A stretch of 64,000 nt of DNA from Nocardia huaxiensis (GTDB lineage Bacteria; Actinomycetota; Actinomycetes; Mycobacteriales; Mycobacteriaceae), in the NCBI RefSeq assembly GCF_013744875.1, contig NZ_CP059399.1:4154001-4218000 (forward strand), in the 5' to 3' direction. The notes beneath the pieces were generated by a model that worked only from the letters and a program-made list of their open reading frames with translations, made no database searches and was not told where the DNA came from. Positions 34,227 through 42,294 of the stretch are shown in pieces. Made by a program: the position numbers and the translations under genes. Each line of letters opens with the position of its first letter. Within the stretch, counting starts at the first letter, position 1.

Positions 34227-35404
34227 GGTCGCCTTCCCGACTTCTGCGCGATGAGCTGCCGATAATCTGTGATGGCCCGGGTGACGGCCGCGAGATCGCA
34301 GGGCGTGCGCGACAGCAGCCCGGCGGCGATTCGCCAGGCGGCCAGCACATCCCGGTCCTCGGCGACCCCGAGCCGCGCGGCCTTGGCGCGGTAGGCCGAC
34401 AGCCGGCCGCGCAGCTCACCGCGCCGGTCGAGCAGCCCCTGGGCGAGTTCTTCGGAGTGCGCGGCGGCGGTCTGGGCGGCATCGAGGCGGCGGCGCAGAT
34501 CCCACAGCGCGGCCGGAGCGGGCGGATTCGCTTCCAGCGCGGTCAGTTCGGCGCTGAAGGCGGTGCTGTCGTCGAGCCGCTGCGGCAGCGCGCCCGCCAG
34601 GATGGTGCGTTCCACCTCGATTCGCGCGCGGTGCGCCCGCTCATGGGTTTTGCGCAGGTTGTCCACCCGGTGCCGCAGCCCGGAGGTGGCCCGGTCCCAA
34701 TCCGCTGCCATGGCGGCCAATTCCGCGAGCAGGGTCGCGGCCGATCGCATGCGCGTGGCCAGTTCACCGGCCCGCAGGTCGATCTCGGCCGGGGTCAGCG
34801 ACAGCGGATCCACGGCCGCATGGGTCGTGAGCGCGGCGATGTCCTCGGCGAGCGAACGCAATTCGGGATGCGTCGGCCCCGCGCGCTCGATCTCGGTTTG
34901 CAGCGGCGACAGCGCCGACATGACCCGGCTGTTCACCGCCTCCACCGCGTCGAGCAGTTCGGTGATGGTCGGGAAGACCGCCTGCATGCGCGCCACCGTG
35001 TCGGCCAGCCCCACCCGCACCACCTGTTCCCGCGGCCCGGTGAGGCTGCGCTGCGCGAGCGGAATCGTAGTGCGCGCCACCTCGAGTGGCTGTCCGCGCA
35101 GCAGCCGGGTGAGCTCCTCGCGGTCGAGGGCGTCCAGCCGCCAGCGGGTGCGGGCCGCGCGCGCCTGCTCCAGGATGGTGCGCAGCCGGCCGAGGTCCTC
35201 CCACATCAGATCGAGTGACTCCTGCACCGGCGCCCAGCGTTGCGCGGTCACCCCGGTGGGCTGGTAGCGGCGCAGCAGCAGAAGCCCCGGATGCTTGTCC
35301 AGCTCGACCAGGGTCGAACCGATCGCGTCGATTTCGTGCTGCCGCGCGCCGAGTTCGCGATCGATCTCGGCGACGGTGAGAACAGGCCCCGAATTCCCGT
35401 GCAC
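34223..35404 (-). CDS. Coiled-coil protein of the PknG operon
   Basis: A 393-aa, almost wholly helical, charged protein starting at GTG 35404, 6 bases after the GlnH-like gene. Heptad-rich stretches are at about 55-110, 205-265 and 290-340. No signal peptide, membrane segment or enzyme motif. Position between the sensor pair and the kinase, with overlap into the kinase gene, suggests a linker that relays the signal or tethers PknG to the membrane sensor. That role is inference. Confidence 0.82.
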   Translation of the reverse strand: MHGNSGPVLTVAEIDRELGARQHEIDAIGSTLVELDKHPGLLLLRRYQPTGVTAQRWAPVQESLDLMWEDLGRLRTILEQARAARTRWRLDALDREELTRLLRGQPLEVARTTIPLAQRSLTGPREQVVRVGLADTVARMQAVFPTITELLDAVEAVNSRVMSALSPLQTEIERAGPTHPELRSLAEDIAALTTHAAVDPLSLTPAEIDLRAGELATRMRSAATLLAELAAMAADWDRATSGLRHRVDNLRKTHERAHRARIEVERTILAGALPQRLDDSTAFSAELTALEANPPAPAALWDLRRRLDAAQTAAAHSEELAQGLLDRRGELRGRLSAYRAKAARLGVAEDRDVLAAWRIAAGLLSRTPCDLAAVTRAITDYRQLIAQKSGRRP

Positions 35405-35410
35405 GGCGGC

Positions 35411-36403
35411 TCAATCCGAATACTTCGGGGTGGGGGGACCGGCGGGGCCGAGAATGCTCAGCCGGGCGTTGTAGAGCCGCTGCCAGGTGCCGTCGGTGCG
35501 AATGCGCTCCAGCACGCCGTTGACGAAGCGCACCAGATCGGTGTGCTGTTTGGGCACGCCGACCGAGTAGTCGTCCGGGGCCATATCGCCGCCGACGATC
35601 TCGAGATTCGGGTCCTGGGCGATGAGCCCGGCCAGGATCGGAGTGTCGGTGCTGACCGCGTCCACCTCGCCCTGCTGGAGCAGGGTGAGGCAGTCCAGCC
35701 AGTTGGGCATTGCGATGATGGTGGGCGGGTTCGGCAGGGCCAGCAGCGTGTCCAGGGTGGTGGTGCGCGGCAGTTCGCACACCGTCCGGCCGCCCAGGTC
35801 GTCCGCGGACCGGATGCCGGAACCCTTCACCGCCAGAATGCGCTGTGTCGCAGCGAAATAGGTGGTGGAGAAGGCGATCTGGGTGGCGCGCTCGCAGGTG
35901 GCCGACAGCGTCTGCACCACCAGATCGACCTCACCGTTCGTCAGCGCCGGAATGCGTTGCGCGGATTCGATGGGATGCAGTTCCACCTTGGTCGGATCAC
36001 CGAACAGGTCGCGGGCGATCTCGTAGGCGATATCGATGTCGAAGCCCTCGATCTGGCCCGTCGCCGGATTGCGATAGCCCATCGGATACAGGTTCTGGTC
36101 CACGCCGATGCGGACCTTGCCATTGGCCACGATGCGCGCCATGGTCGATCCGGCCGGCATATTGCCCGGCGCGGGCTGCGCACCCGGCCGCAGACTGGCC
36201 GTCGCATTGCAGGTGTCGGGGCCGCGCTGCGGCGGATTGGTGGTGATGAGCGTGGCGCCCGGCGGCAATCCGTCGCCGGGCGGCAGGGTCAGTGGCGGAT
36301 CGGGGTCGGGGGCCGAACCGCAGGCCACGAGGACGGTCGCCGCCAGCACGGTGGCCAGCAGCGCGGCGGTCGCGCTGAGCAGCAGCCGGATTCGCGTGTT
36401 CAC
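35411..36403 (-). CDS. glnH: GlnH-like amino-acid-binding lipoprotein
   Basis: A 330-aa lipoprotein starting at GTG 36403 (GTGA overlap with glnX). A signal peptide ends in the lipobox LVAC with Cys28. The mature part is a type 3 solute-binding domain: VRIGVDQNLYPMGYRN, EGFDIDIAYEIARDLFG, VDLVVQTLSATCERA, and VCELPRTTTLD. In M. tuberculosis GlnH binds Asp and Glu and signals through GlnX to PknG; gene order here is the same. No ABC permease or ATPase is adjacent, which supports sensing rather than import. Confidence 0.92.
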   Translation of the reverse strand: MNTRIRLLLSATAALLATVLAATVLVACGSAPDPDPPLTLPPGDGLPPGATLITTNPPQRGPDTCNATASLRPGAQPAPGNMPAGSTMARIVANGKVRIGVDQNLYPMGYRNPATGQIEGFDIDIAYEIARDLFGDPTKVELHPIESAQRIPALTNGEVDLVVQTLSATCERATQIAFSTTYFAATQRILAVKGSGIRSADDLGGRTVCELPRTTTLDTLLALPNPPTIIAMPNWLDCLTLLQQGEVDAVSTDTPILAGLIAQDPNLEIVGGDMAPDDYSVGVPKQHTDLVRFVNGVLERIRTDGTWQRLYNARLSILGPAGPPTPKYSD

Positions 36404-37746
36404 AGGAACTCCTTGAGCCGCGGCCACAATCCGGCGCCGACCGCGCCCGCGGCGGCGAACAGCAGGACCAGCGTGCCGAAGGGGCTGAGGATGAGGGCGT
36501 CGCCGCCGGCGTCCACGCCGTCGCGCAGCAGGGTGCGCTCGTCCTCGAATTCGGCGGCCAGCGCGTCGTCGAGGCCGGCGAAGGCGGTGGCGGAGGTGCC
36601 CGCGCCGGTGCCGATCGACTGCGCCACCGCGGCGCGATAGTCGTTGCCGCGGTAGGCGGTCACCTGGGTCCGGTGGCCATCGGTCCAGTTCGTGATGGCC
36701 TGCGCCGCCGGTGAATCCGATCCGATCACGCTCTTCAGTGTGTCGCGTAGCTCGGTCGTGCGGTCGCCGAACCGGGTATCGCTTTCGTCGATATTGCTGC
36801 GGGTGATGAGTTGCAGCGTCTCCTCGGTGCGGGCCTGCTGGGCCAGAATGCGGGACTGGGCCAGCGCTTCGAAGCGCGCGGTGGCCCCGTCGCGGCCGGT
36901 GTCGATGGCGGTGGTGGCGGCGAGGGTGGCGCCCGCGATCCACAGCAGGGCCAGCAGGCTCGCACCGGCCGCGAAGCCGACACCCAGATTGAACCGGCGA
37001 TTGGTGCGCCGCAGCAGCACCAGCGACGCGTACCCGCAGCCGGCCAGGGTGAGCAGCAGCAGCGTCACGCTCAGCAGCGGCGTCGATTCGATGGCGCGTT
37101 GCTCGTCGCGCAGCTGGTCGATGCGAATGGTCTGCAGCTCACCGGCATTGGGCAGCACCGTGTTCTGCATGAGCGCCGAGGCCTGCCGCAGATAGGCGGC
37201 GCCGACCGGCAGGTTCTGCCGGTTGTTGGCGCGGGCGGCCTCCACCAGGCCCGCATAGGTGGGCAGCTCGGCGGAGATCGTGGCCAGGATTTCGCGGGTT
37301 CTGCTGTCGGTGGCTCCCGTGGTGGCCTCGGCTAGTGCGGCCGCGGCCGCGGTCAGCGACTCCTCGTAGCGGGTGCGGACATCCTTGGATTCGATTCCGC
37401 CGGAAAGGAATGCGGTGGTCGCCGCGGCGTCGGCCGTCGACAGGGCGACGTAGAGTCGTTGCGCCGCATAGGCGAGCGGTTCGGTGTGCTCGAGGACGGT
37501 ATCGCGCCGCGTCTGCTTGGTACTGAGCTGATTGGCGCATATGAGGCCGGAAAGAATGCATAAAGCCATGAGTGCGACGCCCACCGCGCCGATCGCTCCG
37601 GGCGCTGTGCGCGCGAATCGCCGCACCCACTCCGTCGCGTCGTGGATGGCCGCCGGTAGCCGACTCCTCACGCCTTTCCCCCGTTCCACCGGCCCTACTC
37701 CCCGTAGGGCGATCGTACGGGAGACCTCTCCCTGTGTCGACGTCAT
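36400..37746 (-). CDS. glnX: GlnX-like membrane sensor
   Basis: A protein of about 448 aa with four membrane segments at about 50-71, 221-243, 251-278 and 418-440. The two long loops between helices 1-2 and 3-4 are helical and outside the membrane, as in GlnX of M. tuberculosis, the partner of GlnH and PknG. The start is uncertain: ATG 37746 is used; upstream ATGs at 37779 and 37815 are possible, and a GTG at 37689 has GGAG in front of it and would leave the 37745 palindrome outside the gene. First gene of the operon. Confidence 0.88.
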   Translation of the reverse strand: MTSTQGEVSRTIALRGVGPVERGKGVRSRLPAAIHDATEWVRRFARTAPGAIGAVGVALMALCILSGLICANQLSTKQTRRDTVLEHTEPLAYAAQRLYVALSTADAAATTAFLSGGIESKDVRTRYEESLTAAAAALAEATTGATDSRTREILATISAELPTYAGLVEAARANNRQNLPVGAAYLRQASALMQNTVLPNAGELQTIRIDQLRDEQRAIESTPLLSVTLLLLTLAGCGYASLVLLRRTNRRFNLGVGFAAGASLLALLWIAGATLAATTAIDTGRDGATARFEALAQSRILAQQARTEETLQLITRSNIDESDTRFGDRTTELRDTLKSVIGSDSPAAQAITNWTDGHRTQVTAYRGNDYRAAVAQSIGTGAGTSATAFAGLDDALAAEFEDERTLLRDGVDAGGDALILSPFGTLVLLFAAAGAVGAGLWPRLKEFL

Positions 37747-37762
37747 TCCAACCGGTTGGAAT
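37745..37762. promoter_or_regulatory. 18-bp perfect palindrome at the head of the PknG operon
   Basis: ATTCCAACCGGTTGGAAT is fully self-complementary. It coincides with the ATG 37746 candidate start of glnX; if translation begins at GTG 37689 it lies about 55 bases upstream, a good place for an operator. Confidence 0.6.
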
Positions 37763-38224
37763 TGATTGGTAGACCTCATAATTCGAGCACCCGTTCCCCA
37801 AATTCTTTGGGTCACCCTACGTCAGCAAGACCGAACGGTAGAGAAATTCGGTCTCAGCAGAAATTGCGTGCGGAGTTCGAATTCGGCGGCCGTGCGGCAC
37901 ATGGTCCATGGATCCGGTTGCCCCGCGATTGCGTGCTGCGCCTGCGTGATCCCCGCCGTCACCGCCGCCGCCGGCCGCCCGCTGCCCACCCCGCGCCGGG
38001 CCGGATGCGCGCCGACTACTACGGGTCGACGGGGCGACAGTGAGTGCCACGGTGTGACTCCGAGTGCCTATCTTGGCCCGGAAGGGCGTTTGCGCGAATG
38101 TCGCTGTTCCCTCGGCGCGGCGCGCGTCGCTACCGTGCCCGTAGCTCCATAGCACTTCTCGTCACCGCTGCTCCGGATATGTGTCCGTTTCCGCATACCC
38201 CCGAAAGGCTCGGAGAACAACGAG
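37747..38224. other. Intergenic region between glnX and the EspR-like gene
   Basis: No convincing gene. It must hold the divergent promoters of the PknG operon and the EspR-like gene. Besides the 18-bp palindrome it has a hairpin CCCAAA-TTC-TTTGGG (37797-37811) and a dyad AGACCGAA-N11-TTCGGTCT (37828-37854). The right half (about 37900-38150) is GC-rich without clear sites. Short frames seen here lack ribosome-binding sites. Confidence 0.6.
37828..37854. promoter_or_regulatory. Dyad AGACCGAA-N11-TTCGGTCT upstream of glnX
   Basis: Perfect 8-bp arms separated by 11 bases, about 80-110 bases upstream of the glnX start. On the minus strand a TTGCTG sequence next to the left arm could serve as a -35 box. 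It may bind a regulator of the PknG operon. Confidence 0.45.
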
Positions 38225-38701
38225 ATGACCTGTGTGAACACTGCCTCCGACGACATCGACCTGCTGCCCGTCCAGCGTCAGCGCAGAACCCGGTTCGCGG
38301 CGCGCCTGGACTGGCTGCTGCTGCATACCAAGCCGTCGAGACCGCTCAGCCATCTGCAGGTGGTGAGAGGTCTTGCGGCTCACGGCTACACCGTTTCCCC
38401 GGCGTACCTGTCGCAGCTGCGCACAGGCGTCCGCTCGACCCCGTCCAATGCGCTGGTCACCGTGCTGGCCCGCTATTTCGGGGTCGACGTCGAATACTTC
38501 TATGCCCCGCCACGAACCCCGGGAACGACTGCCATGCAACATGATTCACGAGTCATCGACCGTCTCGGCAACCCGCACCTGCGCCGGCTGCTGCTGACCG
38601 CGCACGAACTGCCCGCCGAATCGCAGGAGCTGCTCGCCGATGTGGCGGCCCGGCTCTACGCCGGGGAACACGACAGCGACACCACCGCCGCCACCGCGTG
38701 A
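38225..38701 (+). CDS. EspR-like helix-turn-helix regulator
   Basis: A 158-aa protein. From residue 23 it follows EspR of M. tuberculosis: FAARLDWLLLHT, a VVRGLAAHGYTVSPAYLSQL helix-turn-helix with the RTGVRSTPS wing, FGVDVEYFY, and the dimerisation tail RRLLLTAHELPAESQELLADV. EspR is a nucleoid-associated regulator of the ESX-1 secretion system and other loci. This copy has a 20-residue N-terminal extension and a longer tail. It is divergent from the PknG operon, so it may bind that region. GGAG lies upstream of the ATG. Confidence 0.85.
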   Translation: MTCVNTASDDIDLLPVQRQRRTRFAARLDWLLLHTKPSRPLSHLQVVRGLAAHGYTVSPAYLSQLRTGVRSTPSNALVTVLARYFGVDVEYFYAPPRTPGTTAMQHDSRVIDRLGNPHLRRLLLTAHELPAESQELLADVAARLYAGEHDSDTTAATA

Positions 38702-38761
38702 GAATCCTCCTCGGCTCGCCGGAATCGGTTCGCCGCCACACAAAGTGGTGCGCGAGCCGAT

Positions 38762-39352
38762 TCAGGCGGGTGTCGCCGCCCGCCGGGTGAGCTCACCGAG
38801 GAGCTCATCGGTGGTGGCGGTGACGCCGAGGCGGGGGAAGATCCGCTCGACGGAATGCCGGTGTGACGCCGGGTCGCGGTCGCCCATGGCATCGGTGGCC
38901 AGGACCACGTGATAGCCGTGCTCGTGCGCGGCGCGGGCGGTGGACTCGACGCCGATGCTGGTGGCGATACCGGCCAGCACGATGCCGGTGATGCCGCGGC
39001 GGCGCAGTTGCAGATCCAGTTCCGTGCCGTGGAACGCGCCCCACTGGCGTTTGGTGATGCGAATGTCGCCGGGCTGGGCATCGAGTGCGGGGACCAGTTC
39101 GTCCCAGCCCTCGGGGAATGCGCCGGGCACGGGCTGCATGGTGCGGCCGGGAGGGGCATCGGCGCCGCTGTCGGAGAACGAAACACGCACCAGCACAACG
39201 GGAAGACCGTGGGCGCGGAAGGCGCGGGCCAGCTCCGCGCCGCGCCGGACGATCTCGTCCGCGCTGTGCGGGACGGTGGGAACGCCGACTATGCCGCGCT
39301 GGAGATCGATGAGGACCAGGGCGGTGCGGTCTTCCAGGAGGGGGTGTGTCAC
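38762..39352 (-). CDS. Isochorismatase-like cysteine-hydrolase fold protein without the cysteine
   Basis: A 196-aa protein starting at GTG 39352. The fold is clear: ALVLIDLQRGIV with the catalytic Asp, ITKRQWGAFHGTELD with the Lys, and IVLAGIATSIGVESTARAAHE. At the position of the nucleophilic cysteine in amidohydrolases of this family (usually xxxCVxxTA) there is Gly-Val, so the enzyme is more likely an isochorismatase-type ether hydrolase or a divergent member. It lies 34 bases downstream of the MarR gene in the same direction, probably one operon. Confidence 0.88.
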   Translation of the reverse strand: MTHPLLEDRTALVLIDLQRGIVGVPTVPHSADEIVRRGAELARAFRAHGLPVVLVRVSFSDSGADAPPGRTMQPVPGAFPEGWDELVPALDAQPGDIRITKRQWGAFHGTELDLQLRRRGITGIVLAGIATSIGVESTARAAHEHGYHVVLATDAMGDRDPASHRHSVERIFPRLGVTATTDELLGELTRRAATPA

Positions 39353-39386
39353 GGCGCGAATTCCTTTCTGCCGGAGGGGGAGTGGA

Positions 39387-39839
39387 TCAGGACTCGGCGA
39401 GGCGGCCGAGCAGGGGGAGGGCGGCGAGCAGGGAATCCTGCTCGGCGGGGGTGAGCCGGGTGGCCATGGCGGCGGCGAGCCAATCCTCCTTGGCGTCGTG
39501 GGCGAGCCGGAGCACCTGCTCGCCCGCTGCGCTGAGGGACATGAGGACCTGCCGCTGATCGGTCGGATGCGGAGAGCGCTCGACCAGTCCGCGTTCCTCG
39601 AGCGCGGCGATGGTGGTGCGCATGGACTGCGGGCGCACCTTCTCGGCGCGGGCGAGTTCCGCGATGGTGCACGGGCTGTCCGAGCCGATGCGGCTCAGGG
39701 CGACGGCCTGCGACGGGGTCAGATCCATCTTCGCTCGGGCGGTGCGCAGGTGCCGCAGCAGTCTGCTGGTGACCACCCGCAATTCGGTCGCGGCGGTCGC
39801 GAGATCCTCGGCTGACCTGCCCTTGCTCTGCGCGCTCAT
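39387..39839 (-). CDS. MarR family regulator
   Basis: A 150-aa winged-helix regulator: LTPSQAVALSRI, CTIAELARAEKVRPQSMRTT as recognition part and VERSPHPTDQRQVLMSLS as the wing. ATG 39839. It is divergent from a FUSC-like gene and shares with it a 28-bp near-perfect palindrome, and the isochorismatase-like gene follows downstream. Likely an aromatic-acid- or stress-responsive repressor of both sides. Confidence 0.92.
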   Translation of the reverse strand: MSAQSKGRSAEDLATAATELRVVTSRLLRHLRTARAKMDLTPSQAVALSRIGSDSPCTIAELARAEKVRPQSMRTTIAALEERGLVERSPHPTDQRQVLMSLSAAGEQVLRLAHDAKEDWLAAAMATRLTPAEQDSLLAALPLLGRLAES

Positions 39840-39857
39840 GTCTCCAGTGTGAATCAA

Positions 39858-39885
39858 GACAGGAAAACTTGCAAGTTTGCCTGTC
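39858..39885. promoter_or_regulatory. 28-bp near-perfect palindrome, candidate MarR operator
   Basis: GACAGG-A-AAACTTG (39858-39871) and CAAGTTT-G-CCTGTC (39872-39885) are complementary except at one position pair (A39864/G39879). It lies between the MarR start (39839) and the divergent start at 39905 and would cover both promoters. Confidence 0.72.
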
Positions 39886-39904
39886 GAAAATCTAGCGTGG
39901 AGGC

Positions 39905-41110
39905 ATGACCACCGCACTCGGGACGCACAGCCGCCGGGCGGTCGCCCTCTACCTGTCCAGGCCGTCGGGTGGCCGCTTCGACTGGCGGCTCGGACTCGGT
40001 GGTGGGCTCGCCGTCGGCCTGCCGCTGCTCGTGGGGGTGCTGATCGGGCGGGCGGACTGGGGAGTGCTCGCGGGGATCGGGGGATGGCTGGTGTATCTCG
40101 CGGAACCGGTGGGCGACACCAGAACCCGGGTGATCGCGTCGGTGCGGCGGATCGCGCTCACTGCCACCGCAACGGGGCTCGGCGCCGTGAGTGCCGGAAA
40201 CCTGTGGGCGGGTATCGCTTTGGTGGTCCTGTTCGCGCTGCTCGCCGTGCGCCCGGCGGTGGGGGTCACGCCGCTGCTGTGTGTGGCCATTGCGGCGACC
40301 GCCGGGGCGGCGGCCTCGCCTGCCGCGCACACGCTGCTCTTTCTCGCGGGAGCGGGGTGGTCCGCAGGGCTGCTCCTGATCCCGTTCTTCGGTGGCAGAC
40401 ACACACGACCCGACGAAACCGCCACGCCCGCAGGAGAAACCGCGTCGGCCCTGCCACATGCGACTCGCCTCGCGGTCTGCTGTGCCCTGCTGTTCGCCGT
40501 CGTCGATGTCACGGCCCTGCCGCACGGGGCGTGGGCGCTGACCGGCGTCGTCACCACCTTGCGGCCCAGCCGGGCGGCCACCGCCGAACGCATTGTCAAA
40601 CGGCTGGGCGGGCACCTCGCCGGTGTGCTGCTCGCGGCACTGGCCCTCAGCGTCCTGGGCCTGCTCGCACCCGTGTATTCCGTTGTCGCCGTGGCGTTCT
40701 TCGGTGCGCTCGCCCGCCCGCTGCGCCGGGTGAACTACGGTTTCTGGCCGATCTTCGCGGTTCCCACCATGCTGCTGCTGGCCGGGACCGGCACCCAGCT
40801 CGGCTGGATCGACGCCGTCGAACGCCTGGGCGACAATGCCCTCGGCGCGGCCCTGGCCGCCCTCGCGATTCAGGCAAGATCGATTTCATGGAATCGCAGA
40901 AGGAACGCATGCTCACCGGACAGCTCTACCGCGACAACGATCCCGAACTCGTCGCCGAACGTCGGCACTGCCAGCACCTGCTCGACCGTTTCAATGCCAC
41001 CCGCTCCGGCGACGACGCCGAACGCCGCGAAATCCTGGAGAAGCTGCTCGGCGCCCTCGGTGCCGGCTCCTGGATCATGCCCCGCTTCCAATGCGACTAC
41101 GGGCATCTGA
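39905..41110 (+). CDS. FUSC-like integral membrane protein with a run-on C-terminus
   Basis: A 401-aa frame. Residues 1-325 form a membrane protein with two blocks of hydrophobic helices (LAVGLPLLVGVLIG, IALVVLFALLAVRPAVGV, LFAVVDVTALPHG, LLAALALSVLGLLAP), resembling the aromatic-acid exporter/FUSC group, in line with MarR control. After about residue 325 the frame continues for about 75 residues of Ser/Thr/Pro-rich sequence that is the acetyltransferase gene read in another frame. The normal stop seems lost, or a frameshift lies near 40880. Confidence 0.72.
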   Translation: MTTALGTHSRRAVALYLSRPSGGRFDWRLGLGGGLAVGLPLLVGVLIGRADWGVLAGIGGWLVYLAEPVGDTRTRVIASVRRIALTATATGLGAVSAGNLWAGIALVVLFALLAVRPAVGVTPLLCVAIAATAGAAASPAAHTLLFLAGAGWSAGLLLIPFFGGRHTRPDETATPAGETASALPHATRLAVCCALLFAVVDVTALPHGAWALTGVVTTLRPSRAATAERIVKRLGGHLAGVLLAALALSVLGLLAPVYSVVAVAFFGALARPLRRVNYGFWPIFAVPTMLLLAGTGTQLGWIDAVERLGDNALGAALAALAIQARSISWNRRRNACSPDSSTATTIPNSSPNVGTASTCSTVSMPPAPATTPNAAKSWRSCSAPSVPAPGSCPASNATTGI

Positions 41111-41445
41111 TTCGCCTGGGCCGCAACAGCTTTCTCAACTACGACGCCATCCTCATGGACTGTGCCCCCATCACCATCGGCGACGACGTCTCCATCGGCC
41201 CGCGCGCCCAGCTGCTCACCGCCCTGCACCCCATGGAGGATCACGAACTGCGGCGGCAGCGCTGGGAAACCGCCGCCCCCATCACCATTGGCGACAATGT
41301 CTGGCTCGGCGCCGGTGTCATCGTCTGCCCCGGCGTGACGATCGGCTCCGACACCGTCGTGGGCGCGGGCAGCGTGGTCACCCGTGATCTGCCCGAGCGG
41401 GTCTTCGCCGCCGGCAACCCGTGCCGGGTGATCCGCTCACTGTGA
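40888..41445 (+). CDS. maa: Maltose-type O-acetyltransferase (left-handed beta-helix)
   Basis: A 185-aa protein. The N-terminal MLTGQLYRDNDPELVAER and LLDRFNATRSGD are the maltose acetyltransferase cap, followed by hexapeptide repeats (APITIGDDVSIGPRAQL, HPMEDHELR, APITIGDNVWLGAGVIVCPG, VTIGSDTVVGAGSVV). The catalytic histidine region ALHPM is present. It acetylates sugars such as maltose or glucose with acetyl-CoA. ATG 40888 lies inside the upstream frame. Confidence 0.9.
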   Translation: MESQKERMLTGQLYRDNDPELVAERRHCQHLLDRFNATRSGDDAERREILEKLLGALGAGSWIMPRFQCDYGHLIRLGRNSFLNYDAILMDCAPITIGDDVSIGPRAQLLTALHPMEDHELRRQRWETAAPITIGDNVWLGAGVIVCPGVTIGSDTVVGAGSVVTRDLPERVFAAGNPCRVIRSL

Positions 41446-41494
41446 CGCCGGTGGCGGAGTGAGTGGCTCAGACACGGGGCCATATTCTGGGGGT

Positions 41495-42142
41495 GTGAGT
41501 GTTGAAGAAGCCGGGCCACTGCCGCGGGGGCGGCATGGGTTGAGCCGGGAGCAGGTGGTGACGTCGCAGTATCGGCGACTGTGCGCCGCCGTGCTCGAGG
41601 CGGTGGGGGAGCTGGGGTACGCGGGGACGACCGTGGCCGATATCGTCACCCGGGCGCAGGTGGCCCGGCGCACCTTCTACGCGGTGTTCGGGAGCAAGGA
41701 CGAATGCTTCGCCGCCGCCTACGACCTGGCGGTGGGGAACGCACTCGATCAACTACAGGACACCGTCACCGGCATGCAGGGGGTGAATTTCCAGGACCGC
41801 GTGCGGATTTCGTTCGAGATCTATCTCGCGTTCCTGGCCATGCAGCCGGGAGCGGCGCGGGCGCTGTACGTCGAGACCATGGCGGCCGGTCCGGCCCTGG
41901 TGGCGCACCGGGCGCGGGTGCACGAGCGCTTCGCCGACTACATCATGGCGGTGGCGGCCATCGGAGTGCGGGAGGGCGATCTGGCGGCGCATCCGGATCG
42001 CCGGTTCATCGACATGCTGCTCGGCGGCATCGACGATCGGGTGCGCGCCTGCCTGCATCAGCAGGGCGCGCAGGCGCTGCCGGAATTGGCGCCGCTGTTC
42101 ACGCGCACGGCCATCGCACTCGCCGGGCTGCCCGGCGAATAG
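41495..42142 (+). CDS. TetR family regulator
   Basis: A 215-aa protein from GTG 41495 (GTG 41459 would add 12 residues). The helix-turn-helix spans about residues 25-65 (AVLEAVGELGYAGTTVADIV, ARRTFYAVFGSKDECF). The C-terminal domain is of the AcrR/TetR_C type. A lipase gene follows 152 bases downstream on the same strand and may be its target. Confidence 0.88.
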   Translation: MSVEEAGPLPRGRHGLSREQVVTSQYRRLCAAVLEAVGELGYAGTTVADIVTRAQVARRTFYAVFGSKDECFAAAYDLAVGNALDQLQDTVTGMQGVNFQDRVRISFEIYLAFLAMQPGAARALYVETMAAGPALVAHRARVHERFADYIMAVAAIGVREGDLAAHPDRRFIDMLLGGIDDRVRACLHQQGAQALPELAPLFTRTAIALAGLPGE

Positions 42143-42294
42143 GGTGCTGTCTGCCACCACAACTCGCGATATCCCCAGGGTAGGGGTGTTTGTCATCTGA
42201 CACAGAGGCGGTGACAGCGCGGCGGCCGCAGACCTACGGTCACTAGGGAATTCGACACAGAGGTCGGATTCGGGTGGGCGGTAGGAGAGATTTC

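Noticed and set aside
37756..38152. Two short plus-strand frames in the glnX/EspR intergenic region
   Set aside because: No ribosome-binding site, unusual Cys-rich composition, and they overlap likely promoters.
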